Positions 50,556-62,043 of a DNA stretch of 64,000 nt are shown in pieces. The notes under the pieces were generated by a model that was not told where the DNA came from, ran no database searches, and saw nothing but the letters and a program-made list of their open reading frames with translations. Position numbers and translations under genes: made by a program. Numbering within the stretch: the first letter of the stretch is position 1; every line of letters starts with the position of its first letter. Origin of the DNA: Zerene cesonia (lineage: Eukaryota > Arthropoda > Insecta > Lepidoptera > Pieridae); the NCBI RefSeq assembly GCF_012273895.1, contig NC_052102.1:8356358-8420357 (forward strand). The letters are read 5' to 3'.

Positions 50556-51162
50556 ACTAAAAAAGCCAATTTATTTTATTTTTGAATCCTAAAACCTTAA
50601 ACCATACCCGAAACCGATCAACAAATATATACATCCTGTAATTTATACAATAATTATAAAGCTATAGAGTTGGATTGAACGCGCTGGTCTATAACTACTG
50701 GTTCGAAGTGAAAAATGGTTTGTGTTGGATTGTCCAAAACAGAAATAATTTTATTTCACTAGCATCAAGCAAGCAATGGATAAACTGCTTAATAAAAATC
50801 GATGCTAACGAAAATGCATAGGTACCAATCAAAACTAATACTTTTCCAATGTGGAAATAGTTTCGTGTTAAAAGTCAAAATTACTAAACAGGTTACAATG
50901 ACTAAAAGCAACCTATATCACCCTCGCAACTCCTCAATTATCTTCCACTTGAAAAATGTCTTCAATTCGTCGCACCATTTCGCCGTGGAAGAAACAGAAC
51001 TCGCATTTATAATATTGGTAAAGTTTGTCCACTTTATTTATATAAACAATCTATAGAATCATATATATTACCCGTTTACCAAATTTTTCTCCCCCAAATG
51101 AATTGCGACAAGAGTGTTAAATAAATGGCAAAATAAAAGAAAAACATTAATAAATAAGATTA
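50556..51162. other. Intergenic spacer between convergent TTC14 and MPDU1
   Basis: The 84-codon plus frame at 50802-51056 has no supporting feature. Nothing else was recognised. Confidence 0.5.
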
Positions 51163-51168
51163 TTTATT
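51163..51168 (-). terminator. MPDU1 poly(A) signal
   Basis: TTTATT on the plus strand, which is AATAAA on the minus strand, 25 nt after the MPDU1 stop codon. Confidence 0.6.
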
Positions 51169-51192
51169 GTTCCACTTATAAAAATCCACAGT

Positions 51193-52358
51193 CTATGTGC
51201 GCTTCTTCTTTTTGTTCTTATTTTTTGTTGATTTTGTATTAACATTCCAATACCAGAATAATTGGAAGACTAATGCAGCATTTGCTATGGTTGAGACACA
51301 GTATGTGACAATGATAATCATATCGCCCGTCTCTTGGATAGATGTGAATATCCTTGCAATGCTTCCAGCAAATAGAAGGAAACATGTTACTGCTGACAAC
51401 TGGCCAGTGCTGCCATTTTTGTAATTAGTGACTACTTGAATTGCCTGAAAATACACAGGGTTAACTTTTATATCTTTGTATATTTGTAACATTTTCATGC
51501 CAAAAACCACTGGACCGATTTTTAAAAATCCTTTTACCATTAGAAAGCTGCAACTTCACCATACATAGGATAAGTGTATGGGTCGAACAGCTAGTATTTA
51601 AAAATATATATAAAATTTTCATGAAAATGAAAAAAAAATTAATTATCAGAATATGTACATACAGTACATTACCTTAGCTATAAAAATTATAGGCACATTC
51701 ACAGCCTGCATTGTCCATAACACATTTAAAGGAGTGTACCCACTGACTAGCACAGACACTATGGCCGGGTATGTAGACAAGAAGATAGCAGCCTGTGTTG
51801 GAGATCCACTATAATGCAACACAAGGGCAGCTATAGTTGCTGTTTGAATTGCAAGAAATGTTCCTTCACCCCATGCACTGCAACAAATATTAAAAAAAAA
51901 ATTAAACAATCATGTTGAAAATACATTCATTATGTCACAGTCTAATTGAAATTTGAAAATGACTGCTTTTCTAAATAATTATGTTACTCACCTAAAAGGA
52001 AAGTTCATAACATAACTGTACGTGAAGTTGGCAGTTATGGCAAAGAGTTCCAAGTATACTCCAAAAATATTTATTCCCTCAGCACTCTTACTGCCAAGGA
52101 TTTTTAATATTTGTGGTACTTTCACCAATATTGATCCAGCAATAATGCCGATACCAAGACCTGTACTTAGCGAACTTTTAAAACAGGGAACTGAAAATAA
52201 ATAGCTCACATCACTGACGAACTATGTGTTATATAAATTATGATAACAAATTATTAGTACAGTATCTCACCATCAAAAAAGTTGTATTTTGTAAAGTACT
52301 CATCAAAACACTTTTTAGTTAAAACAGACACCAATAAACCTTTTATAAAATCCCCCAT
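51193..52358 (-). CDS. MPDU1: Mannose-P-dolichol utilization defect 1 homologue, 247 aa
   Basis: Four coding exons on the minus strand: 52271-52358, 51992-52190, 51673-51877, 51193-51444. All junctions keep phase and give 248 codons including stop, the same length as I recall for human MPDU1. It is a multi-pass ER membrane protein of the PQ-loop family, needed for use of dolichol-phosphate mannose and glucose in N-glycan, GPI-anchor and related synthesis. The first PQ-loop is at about residues 44-62 (LVKVPQILKILGSKSAEG). The second lies around NYKNGSTGQLSA, followed by LLFAGSIARIFTSIQETGD, near-identical in pattern to the animal family. The C-terminus ends in a Lys/Asn-rich tail (KNKKKKRT) that suits an ER retrieval signal. 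The start ATG at 52358 gives MGDFIKGLLVSVLTKKCFDE, a normal N-terminus. Confidence 0.95.
51461..51595 (-). repeat. SINE-like remnant in MPDU1 intron 3
   Basis: AAAAACCACTGGACCGATTTT and GGTCGAACAGCTAGTA match the SINE-like family. Reading through it extends the last MPDU1 exon upstream in frame, but that is intron sequence. Confidence 0.5.
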
Positions 52359-53289
52359 ATTGAGAATATCTTTTACAACTACGAGGTATATTTCTAAGGC
52401 TAACGTTTTCAATCTTTACCCTATGATTTACCAAGTTTTTAAAGTTTCTGTCCTATGAAAAATACATATCACTTAGGTATAACAAAAAAAAAATTATATT
52501 CAAATGAACATTGTATAGCAGGAAAAATGTAATTTGTATTTTGTAATGGTTTAGACCGATTTGACATTACTATGATACGTAAAGGCAACGTCACAGTCAT
52601 AGAGTAATTGTATACATCTGTATAGTATATTAATATGGAATGAATAGATAACGTCAGATCGGAAACCAATACTTGCAACATTAAAAATAGGGCTGAACCT
52701 GGATTGTTAACCTGCTTGAAATAAAAACACAATACAAATGGTTATTTTCTGGTCACTCTCGGATAAGTAACTCAGTCTAGTTGATCGCGGTCTAGTAATA
52801 GTTTTTAATTACAATTTGTAATTGTTTTCGTAATATTAATTTTACAACATAGCATTTTTCCTTCATTAATTATTTTACAGCACAATAGACGAATGTGTTT
52901 ATTCGTTCTAATTTCACCGTAGATACAGAATGAAGGTGTACTCATATATATTTTATCTACTGTAGCAGCCCTAAAAAAGAGGCTGACGTGTAGCTTCATT
53001 GTATAATTGGACTCGCAATTTACATTCGGTGTTACCCAATACCCACAAAGTATACTAGTACACAGATTAAGTAGTTACAGTATTACCCTTTGACGAAAAC
53101 CTTCATTACTATTTTATGTTTAAATAATTCACCAATGACTAGCGGCAATTACATACAGGTACTCAACATACTTACAAGTGATTAAACCTGAAATAATTAT
53201 GTTAACCATGGGCGAAATTCCTCTTAACATATTATAATAAATAATATTGCAGAGGAATAAGGTGGAAAAGGAAAGCGTGGTAATGTGGC
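52359..53289. other. Spacer between MPDU1 5' end and ARGLU1 3' end
   Basis: Holds the MPDU1 promoter and 5' UTR (probably within 52359-52450) and AT-rich DNA with no supported gene. Weak minus frames at 52469-52732 and 52805-52999 are not supported. Confidence 0.45.
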
Positions 53290-54309
53290 ATAAAATTTAT
53301 TGAAAAAAAGTCCCTTACAAGTGGTGATTGCTAGACAATATAAAATTACATAAAGCATTAGATTTTTTAAACTATTATCATTTCAAGTTTTTGTATTGCT
53401 TTTGAAAAAGAAAATATACTTACACATACTTAAATTTAATACTTAAGTGAACCAGTTAATAGTTATGTACAGCAGCTTTATATTGTTACAATTTCATATC
53501 GTATTCTTTTGTGGTATTTAAATATTTAAAATATTGAATGTGCTTAGACATTGCTTTATTTAAGCAAATCTTATTTTACTGTATATGTATATATTACTAT
53601 TGGGAAGCACACAACTATTATTTCTTAGGCAATAAGGTTTTCGATATCAGAAGAAGCATGCAATAATGATGCTAATTTAAAGATCCTCATTATTATTATT
53701 TTTATATGAAACTCTATTTCATTCAACACCTGTTGAATAAAACTGTTCTTAAATGACCAATGTGTAATATGAAAATATAAGAGAAAATACATTTCTAAAT
53801 TTCTATTTAACACTATATGAACAATATTGAGCTGAAAATATGACTCCAGTACAAGGGATCAAAACAAATTTAAATTTCCAAATTAGATATTTTTAAAAAC
53901 ACAAAGTATTTTGTTTTTACATAATTGACCATCAACTTTGGGAGTTTAAAGGCCTAGATTCAGCTTACAAACCGCTTAAACAATTCTTTATAGATAGCAA
54001 TGTAAAGAAAATAGGTAGGACTAGACCACCAGTGACATAATATTATCAAAATTAGAAATTTTTGTTCAAAATGTCTAAATAAATTTATAATTTACACATA
54101 CTATTGTACATTTTACTGATGACAAAATTAACAAATCTTCAATTTTATGAACCTACAACAAACACTACCTTAACATATATTTACAGTTATCCATAGCAAT
54201 AATGGTGAAGAAAACAAACCATTGCAAACTATTGTTGCCAGTTTACGAGTATAAATGCGCGGAAAACTAACTGGAAAGTATCTGAATAAGTTAAACAAAC
54301 ACACACCTA
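53290..54309 (-). other. Presumed ARGLU1 3' UTR
   Basis: AT-rich and repeat-free after the ARGLU1 stop. Several minus-strand AATAAA signals lie in it (TTTATT on the plus strand near 53297 and 53555), so alternative 3' ends are likely. Confidence 0.4.
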
Positions 54310-57270
54310 TCAAAGTGGTTTTAATGAAAACGATAATTTCGGTCTCGAGTTATTTTTGCCTAATATTTTCTTTTGTTCCTCTTTTACTCTTTTCTCTTGT
54401 TCTTTCTTCAATTTTTGTCTTTCTTCATCCATTTTTCGCTGTTCTTCTATCATTGCTAGCCTTTCTTCAGCCTGTGCAAGTAAAAATATATTTATGTTAC
54501 AAAAATGATGAACATTATTTACAGCTATTTTACATGGACAATGAAATAAAAAATATATGATGAGCAAATACATTTACTTTACTTTTAAATATGTAAATTT
54601 CAATTCAAGTACAAGTAAAAACAGAGTACATGAGTACCATGACATTGTCAAGACAATTTCGACTTTTATTATGAGATCAAAGATGTTGTACTACTGTGTA
54701 ATTTTTCTTAACACTTTGGTATGATTATGACTAATTTGAAAAACACTAATAATAATTTGTATGTATTTTGTTGTCTAATAAAAATACAGTATAGTATTAA
54801 AGAGTGATGGAAGTGAAACATCTGTTGTAGATTAATTATGGTATTCCCTGTTTTCCTACCATTTGTTATATTATACAAGATTATTAGTTTTATTCATAAT
54901 ACTTTATTTTCACTCGTTTTTGTTTTTAATTACATATGTGCAATTTAAAAACAAAAACAAGTGAAAATTGTCTGTACATGAATATATAAGGCCGCCTTAT
55001 TGCTAAACAGCAATCTCTGCCAGACAGCCTTGCACAGAAAAATATAAAACTTGATAATTGAAGAAAAATTTACCATCCTTTTCATTGAAAATACCCTTGT
55101 ATATATTGACTATATTGTGACAAGGAATAAAACCAGTTTTTATAATGACTTCCTCATTGTGCTAAATACAGATGACTGGTATAAACAAAACCAAAACACA
55201 ATATTTAATGATGTTGTAGTTATTCATGGTCTTTTAAAATGCATTCATTATGTGTTTTGTCAGAATTCATTAATGGAATCATTTTTAAACCAAAATTATG
55301 AGGACCGATGGGATTTTGAGACAATTTTATCAAAGTAAACCTTTTTTAACCCTAGCCTATACACATATTTGATCAAAGGCATCTATTCTCTTACTGCTTT
55401 CCAAACTTTTACTGTAATTTACTGACAAAACAGAGTGATTAATGATGAACATATAAACTGAAAAGGCTCTCACATATAAAGATTATATAAGAAATACATT
55501 GCCAAGAAAATGTTTTTTACATTAATGTTTTAAACATGAATGTGAAACAACTATATTTTCAAAATTGAATAAATAAATGTCACACATTTATTTACTTAAA
55601 TATGATTGAACATTTTAATAGAGCAGTTACTCACCAACTTGCGTTGTGCTTCTTCTATCTTTCTATTATTTTCAGCCATGATATCCTCCAACTCTTTCCT
55701 TTTACGTTCCTCTTCAGCCTGTATAATAAAAAGATCATGTTATTACATATACATGGACCATTACCTGGTTGTTACAAATTGTATTATGTTCACTACCGTA
55801 TTATGAGATGCCTAACACATTTGTCGTGTATTTATTATATTGCATAGTTCTCTATATTCTTCTTAAGAGTTCTTATGAAACATTTCTGAAAAGCCTATTT
55901 TCATTATATCAAAAGTATACAAATAATTTTCCTTTATAAATAAAATACAGTGTGTACATAACAATATTTTTCTGTACAAATGAACATGTTTACAATAACA
56001 ATATATTTAACTCAATCATAGCTAGCAGAGAGTAACTTGATTTACATAATCCTTAGTAGCATGAAACAAAAAATTGTTATACAAAAAATAGATTCAAAAA
56101 ATACCTTCGGCTTCAGGGGCTGATCCTCAAGCAGCAACTCCGTAAAAATTCTTACAGCTTCACGTCTTGCACAGTCTTCCGACCTGACTTATAGACTACG
56201 TGACTGCCAAGGACAGTCAAGCGAACAATTTTAAAATGCTAGCCGAAAGCCTTAATGGCATTCTTATAGTATAATAACAAGTCTATTTTGGTGAGTGCAA
56301 ATGATATGCATGTTAATTGGATATATACATAGTCTTAACAAGTGACAATTTTTTAAGTTCTTGTAAACTCGAACTACACCTGACTGGACCTTTAACAGAT
56401 ATGATCGAAAGAATTCGATTATTAGTGTTGCAGAATATATTTGTATATAACACAAGGATGTATACTTATATGTTTGGGCTGCAAGAGCAAGATTGATTTA
56501 GCAGATGTCACATGTAACAGCAATTTTGGGTTGATTGCTTTTACATATGACTGATAGATGATAGTGGTAGTTACCTGTCTGGCCATTTCCTCCCGTTTCT
56601 GTTGTTCCCGCTGTTTCTCCAGTTCTTGCATCATTTCTTGTTCCATTTTTTGCTTTGCCTCTTCGACTCTTTTTGCCACTTCCCTTTCTATTTCGTCTTT
56701 TCTTTTTTCTAATTCCTCTTCTACTCTTTTCTTCACAAGAAGTTCAATTCTTTTCGCAGCTTCTTCTTCAACAACCTTTATAACATATTATTGTTTAGTG
56801 CATTTGTTTTACAAATCGAAATACAGAGCTAATAAATAGAAAATAATAGCAAAAGCTACCAATTATTACCATGATTACCTTTTGTTCCGCTTCCCTAACA
56901 CGTCTTTGTCTCTCCATTTCGGCTAGACGGTCAACTTCATCCATTTTACTACGGCCTTTTGACTTTTTTCTACCCCGGCTGCCATCGTAAGATCCGCCAG
57001 TACTTGAAGACGATGAAACAGAATGCGACCTTTTCCTGAAAATAATCGAGAAGCCCGTGATTTATCGGTTACTGTAATTAAAAAACTAAGTACATCTATG
57101 GGATGAAGTAATTACCGTGATTTAGAACTTCGTTCTCTTGATTTTTCGGCATGTTTTGTACTTCTACTACGCGATGAGGATCTGTCTTTGGATCGACTTT
57201 TCTTCCTTGAATGTTTACTACTTTTATGATGACGACGAGGGGATTTACTTCTTGATCTTGATCGACCCAT
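54310..57270 (-). CDS. ARGLU1: Arginine and glutamate-rich protein 1 homologue, 252 aa
   Basis: Five coding exons on the minus strand: 57116-57270, 56879-57035, 56575-56775, 55635-55718, 54310-54471. Phases agree and total 253 codons. Residues 1-100 are an RS-type arginine/serine/lysine-rich domain beginning MGRSRSRSKSPRRHHKSSKH. Residues 105 to 235 are a long charged helix with KKRVEEELEKRKDEIEREVA and ENNRKIEEAQ. It ends ILGKNNSRPKLSFSLKP. These blocks match the animal ARGLU1 family closely. ARGLU1 is a nuclear splicing modulator and Mediator (MED1) partner. The acceptor of exon 3 (TTATAAAG) has a poor pyrimidine tract, so that boundary is the least certain. Intron 3 (55719-56574) contains a poison-exon candidate. 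Vertebrate ARGLU1 controls its own level by alternative splicing at a similar place. Confidence 0.95.
56105..56183 (-). other. Candidate poison exon in ARGLU1 intron 3
   Basis: On the minus strand, AAGTCAG acceptor (ending 56184) and CCGAAG-GTATTT donor (56104) bound 79 nt. Exon 3 ends in phase 0. Reading on gives seven codons (VGRLCKT) and then TGA at codon 8, and 79 is not a multiple of 3. Inclusion would both stop translation and shift frame. A second acceptor 27 nt upstream (TGACTGTCCTTGGCAG, ending 56210) also leads to an early stop. The stretch 56105-56240 is much less AT-rich than the rest of the intron, as expected of a selected element. Confidence 0.5.
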
Positions 57271-57711
57271 TGTCATGCGGTAATTATAATATTAGTCCTA
57301 ATAACATAAAACTACACCAAAGCAAGACGCACTCCGCCTTACAAAATTGGACGTTTTAATAAACGATAGGATACAGATAAAAAATAGAAGCATAAAATTT
57401 TATGACTACACAGACATAGAAAAGCAAGCAGTATTTTTAAAACGGCAACATTTCTATTACGTTTTATTATTGCTTTAATACTAGAACTTCTTCTAACTTT
57501 AGTGCTACCCTTGTGTATGCGGTGGTGCTACCTATACTAAATTAATTGTTAGCATTATTCAATGTGGATGCATACATTTTAATTAACATTTCTAGGTTCC
57601 TTTACTTGGTAAATGATTATGAAGTTGTAATTTCTTATGAAACTTAGGGCGCGTTTCCTATGTCGTGACGATTAATTGGTCTTTGGTCGACTAAAGGTTT
57701 GTAGTTATTCC
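57271..57711. promoter_or_regulatory. Region between divergent ARGLU1 and the 33-codon frame
   Basis: Holds the ARGLU1 5' UTR and promoter (minus) and upstream DNA of the plus-strand mini-gene. Two GGTGCTACC-type repeats occur near 57500-57530. No other gene was seen. Confidence 0.4.
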
Positions 57712-57719
57712 TATAAAAG
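57712..57719 (+). promoter_or_regulatory. TATA box
   Basis: TATAAAAG, 72 nt before the ATG of the 33-codon frame. GTTGTAAGC about 30 nt further on is a plausible start region. Confidence 0.45.
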
Positions 57720-57791
57720 CGCCCGTTTGTCATCGTTGTAAGCAAAATATTTCATCATTGGGATATCGTAACTTTCTGTTCCGCCTAAATA

Positions 57792-57893
57792 ATGGTCAAA
57801 TCACAAGAACTTTTAAGGGGGATAATAAAGGATATGGAAAGGATTGCTGAAGGGAATAAAGAAATGCTGGCTAACATATTACATTTTAGATAA
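57792..57893 (+). CDS. Candidate 33-aa microprotein gene
   Basis: ATG at 57792 to TAA at 57891-57893. The peptide (MVKSQELLRGII... ending NILHFR) is predicted as one amphipathic helix rich in Glu, Lys, Leu and Ile. Its composition is unlike translated random AT-rich DNA. TATAAAAG lies 72 nt upstream and AATAAA 24 nt downstream, so a complete intronless mini-gene fits in about 210 bp. No signal peptide or membrane segment. It lies between ARGLU1 (divergent) and TTLL3 (convergent). No family is recognised. It could also be a retrocopy remnant or chance. Confidence 0.4.
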   Translation: MVKSQELLRGIIKDMERIAEGNKEMLANILHFR

Positions 57894-57916
57894 TAATAAT
57901 AATAATAATGGATTAA

Positions 57917-57922
57917 AATAAA
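57917..57922 (+). terminator. Poly(A) signal of the 33-codon frame
   Basis: AATAAA 24 nt after the stop codon, with further T-rich DNA and (TAA)n at 57891-57909 just before it. Confidence 0.4.
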
Positions 57923-58022
57923 CAGCAAATATTTATTAATAAATATAAGTAAATATCTACCTTTATTCAAAAAACAAATTTAAACATGGTAATGATATAA
58001 AAAAATCGTTTATGTCTATTGT

Positions 58023-58028
58023 TTTATT
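58023..58028 (-). terminator. TTLL3 (first copy) poly(A) signal
   Basis: TTTATT on the plus strand gives AATAAA on the minus strand, 65 nt after the stop at 58093. Confidence 0.5.
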
Positions 58029-58092
58029 GTAATGGTACCCATATTCATATAGGTATTCTGTAATTAGAGGTAGCATCGATAGAAAGAAAAAA

Positions 58093-61000
58093 TTACGATT
58101 CTGCTTCATACTCTTTTTCTTTCTCCTTAATAAATGTTATTATTTTTGATGCCGCTAAAAACATACTATCATTTTTATGACAATTAGCTGGGATTAATTC
58201 ACTGTTTGGTAAATACGACACATAATTCAATTCATTATTTTTATTGTCACATAATGGTTTCTCAGAATCAATTAATGTTTTCTTTTTTTCTGATAAAATA
58301 TCATTAAAACTTGCTTTTCCCAGAGGCCCATCATCTAATTTACTGAAACTAAATGATTGCTTTATTTCTGTTTTACGATAGTGGTTAAGGAATGTTATTA
58401 GATCCGTAACACTACAAACATTCTGAATAGCATATTTCGAATGATTGGAGCTAGAGTTAGAAAGTGAACAATCTGTTGCTGGGATATTCTTTGAAGATAA
58501 AGTTTTATCGGAATTAACATCTTCAATTATTTCTGATCTGTCGCTTTGTCTTTCCGGGCTGGGACTCATTTCATTTTCTGAAAGAGTACTATGTGTACAA
58601 GAGTCATTACTTTCCTTTGAGTTATCATAATTAGTGTCTTCTGGTTGTTTCATTACTGTCTCCGTACCATGTAAACGCTTAAGTTTATTTAGTACGGCAC
58701 GAATATTATATTCTGTCCCCATATCCATGTCATCATAAGATTCTTGTATTTCAACATTACCTTTATAGAAATAATCATAAGGTAATGAATAGCCTTGTAC
58801 GGTCAAATCAGTTGTATTGCCGTATTTCGGTAGTGTCATAGGTTGTCGATAAATACATTCAAATTTTCCCGTTGAAGCTTTATGATTATTTGCATAATCT
58901 ATAACAACTGTAGAGTAAAAAATAAACTGTATTTGCACATTTTAAATAATTTACTTATCACAAAAAATACATTATTAATGATTATACCTTTTATTATATC
59001 GGATACAACAGCTGGACAAATTTTTCCGGTTACTTGAGTAGTACTATTGAGATCGGGACATGAATTTATTTCTATCAACCACGGTTTGTATTCTTTGTCC
59101 AAAATAAAATCACACCCGTACAATTCAAATCGATTTTTGCAGACTGACAAAGTGTCTTGGCAACTTAACATTATTCCAATTATAGATTTTTTCATTCCTG
59201 GGTAAATGATATTATCCCAAACTTTATCCTTTCCAATATTATCTAAATAGTTTTTGTACTTCTCTAAATCCCACATATTATTCGAAGGAAGTTCGGAATG
59301 TCTCCCTTTGCAATTTGTATATCTTCTCTGTACAGCATTGTTCGTCAAATGGATTGATTCATGGTAATTTTTCAGACTATACTTTTGTGAACTGAATTTT
59401 AAATAACAGTCTTTGTACATCCAAACGATTAAAGGATACGTACTGGTGACTAAGTAATATTGTCTGATATCAAATTTTGTATCATGAATTAAAAGTGGCT
59501 CTTCTGAAAAGGTTAATATAAATGCATAAATAACACTGTTTGTCTATTGGAACTTTTCAACACGCCTAAACCGTGGAACCGATTAGGATGAAATTTGGTA
59601 CCTATAGAGATGGTTTGAGACCCGAGAAAAGACACGGTTTTATTCCGGAAATCCTAACGAAACTTTTACTTTGTGTACGCGGGCGTAGCCTTGAGTGGAT
59701 AGCTAGATTTTTATAAACGAGACATTAACAGAGAACAAAATTGTAGTAAGTAATTCTTACCAATGTATTTTTGAATAACATGTTTTGCACTTGCTTTATT
59801 CAATAAATTTGTGATAACACCTAATTTTGATGCCATTCGTATACCTCTTCCTCTTGAACAATGTGCAGGTTTAATTATCCAAATATTGTGACATCCTTCA
59901 CAACTTAATTGAGGTCTGTATCTATGTATTTCTTTCAATAAAAATTTAGCATAGCATAGATATAACGGTAACTTTTCATACTTATCTTTTCGAAATATTT
60001 CGTCTTTAGCAATTATACAATAGTATTTTTTTAAAAATGAATTCCATTGTTCTTCAGTTATTAAGTTTAAGTCCCGATCAATGTCTTTATGTTGTTTACG
60101 TAACAAATACTCTTTGCACCTTTTTAAAGCAAACACGATAACATTCATAGAAATTTCGCCATCATCAATAAATACTGGTCTGTTATTCGCCACCATTGAG
60201 AGTACCCACTTCAACAGACTAGTACAGGCAGTAATTTTGTAATCTTTAATAAAACCCTCTATTTCGCCAGGTTCGGGTATATTATACGATCTAGGACCAT
60301 TAACTTCTGCAATGTCTTCAATATAGAACCAGTAATTTCTTTTCATTGAAGAGCATAATCCTTGTTTAGAAGTCCACATAGCATCAATTTCTAATTTATT
60401 GATAATGGTATTGTAATCCTTAGTCATATCTATTGTTGTATCTCTTCGATCATCACGAGTGCGCCAAACAAAATTGGGATTGCATTTTTCAACAAAGTTT
60501 GAAAGAAGCAACCGTTCAAGCTCACTTTGTATATCCGTTTTATTGGAAAATGTGCCACGCCGTAATTTTGTTAGATTCATTCGATTTGGAGGCAACTTTT
60601 CCAGCCACCCACGATCAAGTAGAGCTTTTCGAACGGGACTACATTTCCCTTGGATGGAGAATATTTTAGCTTCTCGTATTGCTTCAGCTGCTTTTGTTTT
60701 TAGATTTGCGTATTTCATAGATTTTGCTTCACATGTGCAAATTACGTAACTTTTCTCCTTTGGAGAGAGCCCTGTGTGAGAAATTAATTGATTTTTCTCC
60801 ATTCGTTTTATCTTGCTATACCCAAATGTATGAAAAGGAGTATAAATTCGTTTGACGCCAACTTTGTCATAAAATTTCTGAAATTATTAGCAGATAAGAG
60901 ATATTATAAAGATACATAAATCCTCATTATCCTATCCTAATACTACTAATCCTAGTTCTAAGTACCTAGACTTATAAACGGGAAAGTTTAGGTTGGATGT

Positions 61001-61427
61001 TTGTTTGTGACTCTTTCACATGAAAACCACTGAATAGAAATAAATGATGCTTGGTAGTGACGTAGTTTTGTGATGTACCTAAATAACACACAAGCTTTAG
61101 AAATACTTGCTTATAACATCGGGTTCGACCGCGGGTGAAACCGTGCGGCACAGCTAGTTGTCAATTCGAAATAATGATAAAGAATGTGAAGTTTCATTAT
61201 CGAGTGTTCTCTTACTTTAACTAGACTCGTCCTGGAAGCACAGGCAGCATTTTCAATTGTCAATAATCGTGTAGGCCCTTTAGGAACTGATTTAATTTTC
61301 GTTATTTTCTAAAAATAAACTTATAGATATTTAATATGTTTTATGATGATATACGGTGTAAAAGTTTATAAAAACATTATTCGCTCACTTTTTTTCTTTT
61401 TGTATATTTCTTTTTTCCAGTTGGCAT
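58093..61427 (-). CDS. TTLL3: Tubulin glycylase TTLL3-type, complete copy, 859 aa
   Basis: Five coding exons on the minus strand: 61389-61427, 61216-61308, 59761-60877, 58988-59503, 58093-58907; phases agree and total 860 codons. The N-terminus is short and very basic (MPTGKKKYTKRKK). The TTL/ATP-grasp domain includes NIWIIKPAHCSRGRGI (about residues 375-390), KFDIRQYYLV (about 425), HLTNNAVQ, FELYGCDFILD and PWLIEINSCPDL (about 557-568). These are the TTLL3/8 glycylase hallmarks. The C-terminal 270 residues are Ser/Asn-rich and unique. TTLL3 enzymes add glycine to tubulin tails in cilia and sperm axonemes; Drosophila has two such genes (TTLL3A, TTLL3B), both glycylases. The core 58988-59503 is one exon here but three in the neighbour. 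KPAHCS differs from the usual KPGxKS loop. The start at 61427 rests on two short exons with good splice sites. Confidence 0.9.
59526..59712 (+). repeat. SINE-like remnant in TTLL3 intron
   Basis: CGTGGAACCGATTAGGATGAAATTTGG...GTGTACGCGGGCGTAGCC...TAGCTAGA matches the minus-oriented SINE-like layout and fills most of the intron 59504-59760. Confidence 0.55.
60931..61160 (-). repeat. SINE-like element in TTLL3 intron 2
   Basis: Begins CCTATCCTAATACTACTAATC and ends CGACCGCGGGTGAAACCGTGC-GGCACAGCTAG; about 230 bp, diverged. Confidence 0.6.
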
Positions 61428-62043
61428 TTTGCTAATGGCTTTTTATTCATCCCCAAAAGTTAGGTAAATAATTTCTGAAGCTAATAAAAAATAAAGATTA
61501 TTCTTTAATACTATCTCAATCAACGGCATGTGGAAGCAGGTAATCATTGGCAAGTACAATTCATAATTTTGTTCCTTTCTAAAACCATATCGGTCTACAT
61601 ACATCTTTTGTTCTATAAAAAAATGTTCATATATTTAATTACGAATAATGAAGAACGTAATAATAATACCTTAACTTTGTTCCTAATCATTATTTTTATA
61701 GCATCTTTTCAATTTAAATAATTTTGATTAATACGGTTATTGTGATGAAATTTCTAAATTAGACAATGATATGACAATGATCGTCACTTTCTTTCAAGAA
61801 AACGAGTTTATTGCCAGTGTGAAACTAAGGTACCTACCTATACGAAAACAACTACGAAAAGGATTTGAATGGGATATATATAACTAGGAATGGATAAATA
61901 AAATAGATTGAATTAAATAATGAATACTATATTTTTCTTAAATTAGGTAGAATTTGTATCTCATAACATGTTTTAAAATTTAGAAGCTTTGTAACAAATT
62001 TAAAACTACAACGAGTGCCTATTAAGCGTATAGTATTGAGATT
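61428..62043. other. Spacer between the two TTLL3 genes
   Basis: 616 bp of AT-rich DNA holding the first copy's 5' UTR and promoter and the second copy's 3' UTR, with a minus-strand AATAAA at 61807-61812. No transposon was seen. Confidence 0.6.

Noticed and set aside
51445..51540. In-frame extension of the last MPDU1 exon upstream to an ATG
   Set aside because: It reads through an intron carrying a SINE remnant; TTTTCAG at 51445-51451 is the proper acceptor and restores the conserved sequence.
54255..54560. 101-codon plus-strand frame
   Set aside because: Antisense to ARGLU1 exon 5; Leu/Phe/Ser runs are the complement of its Lys/Glu codons.
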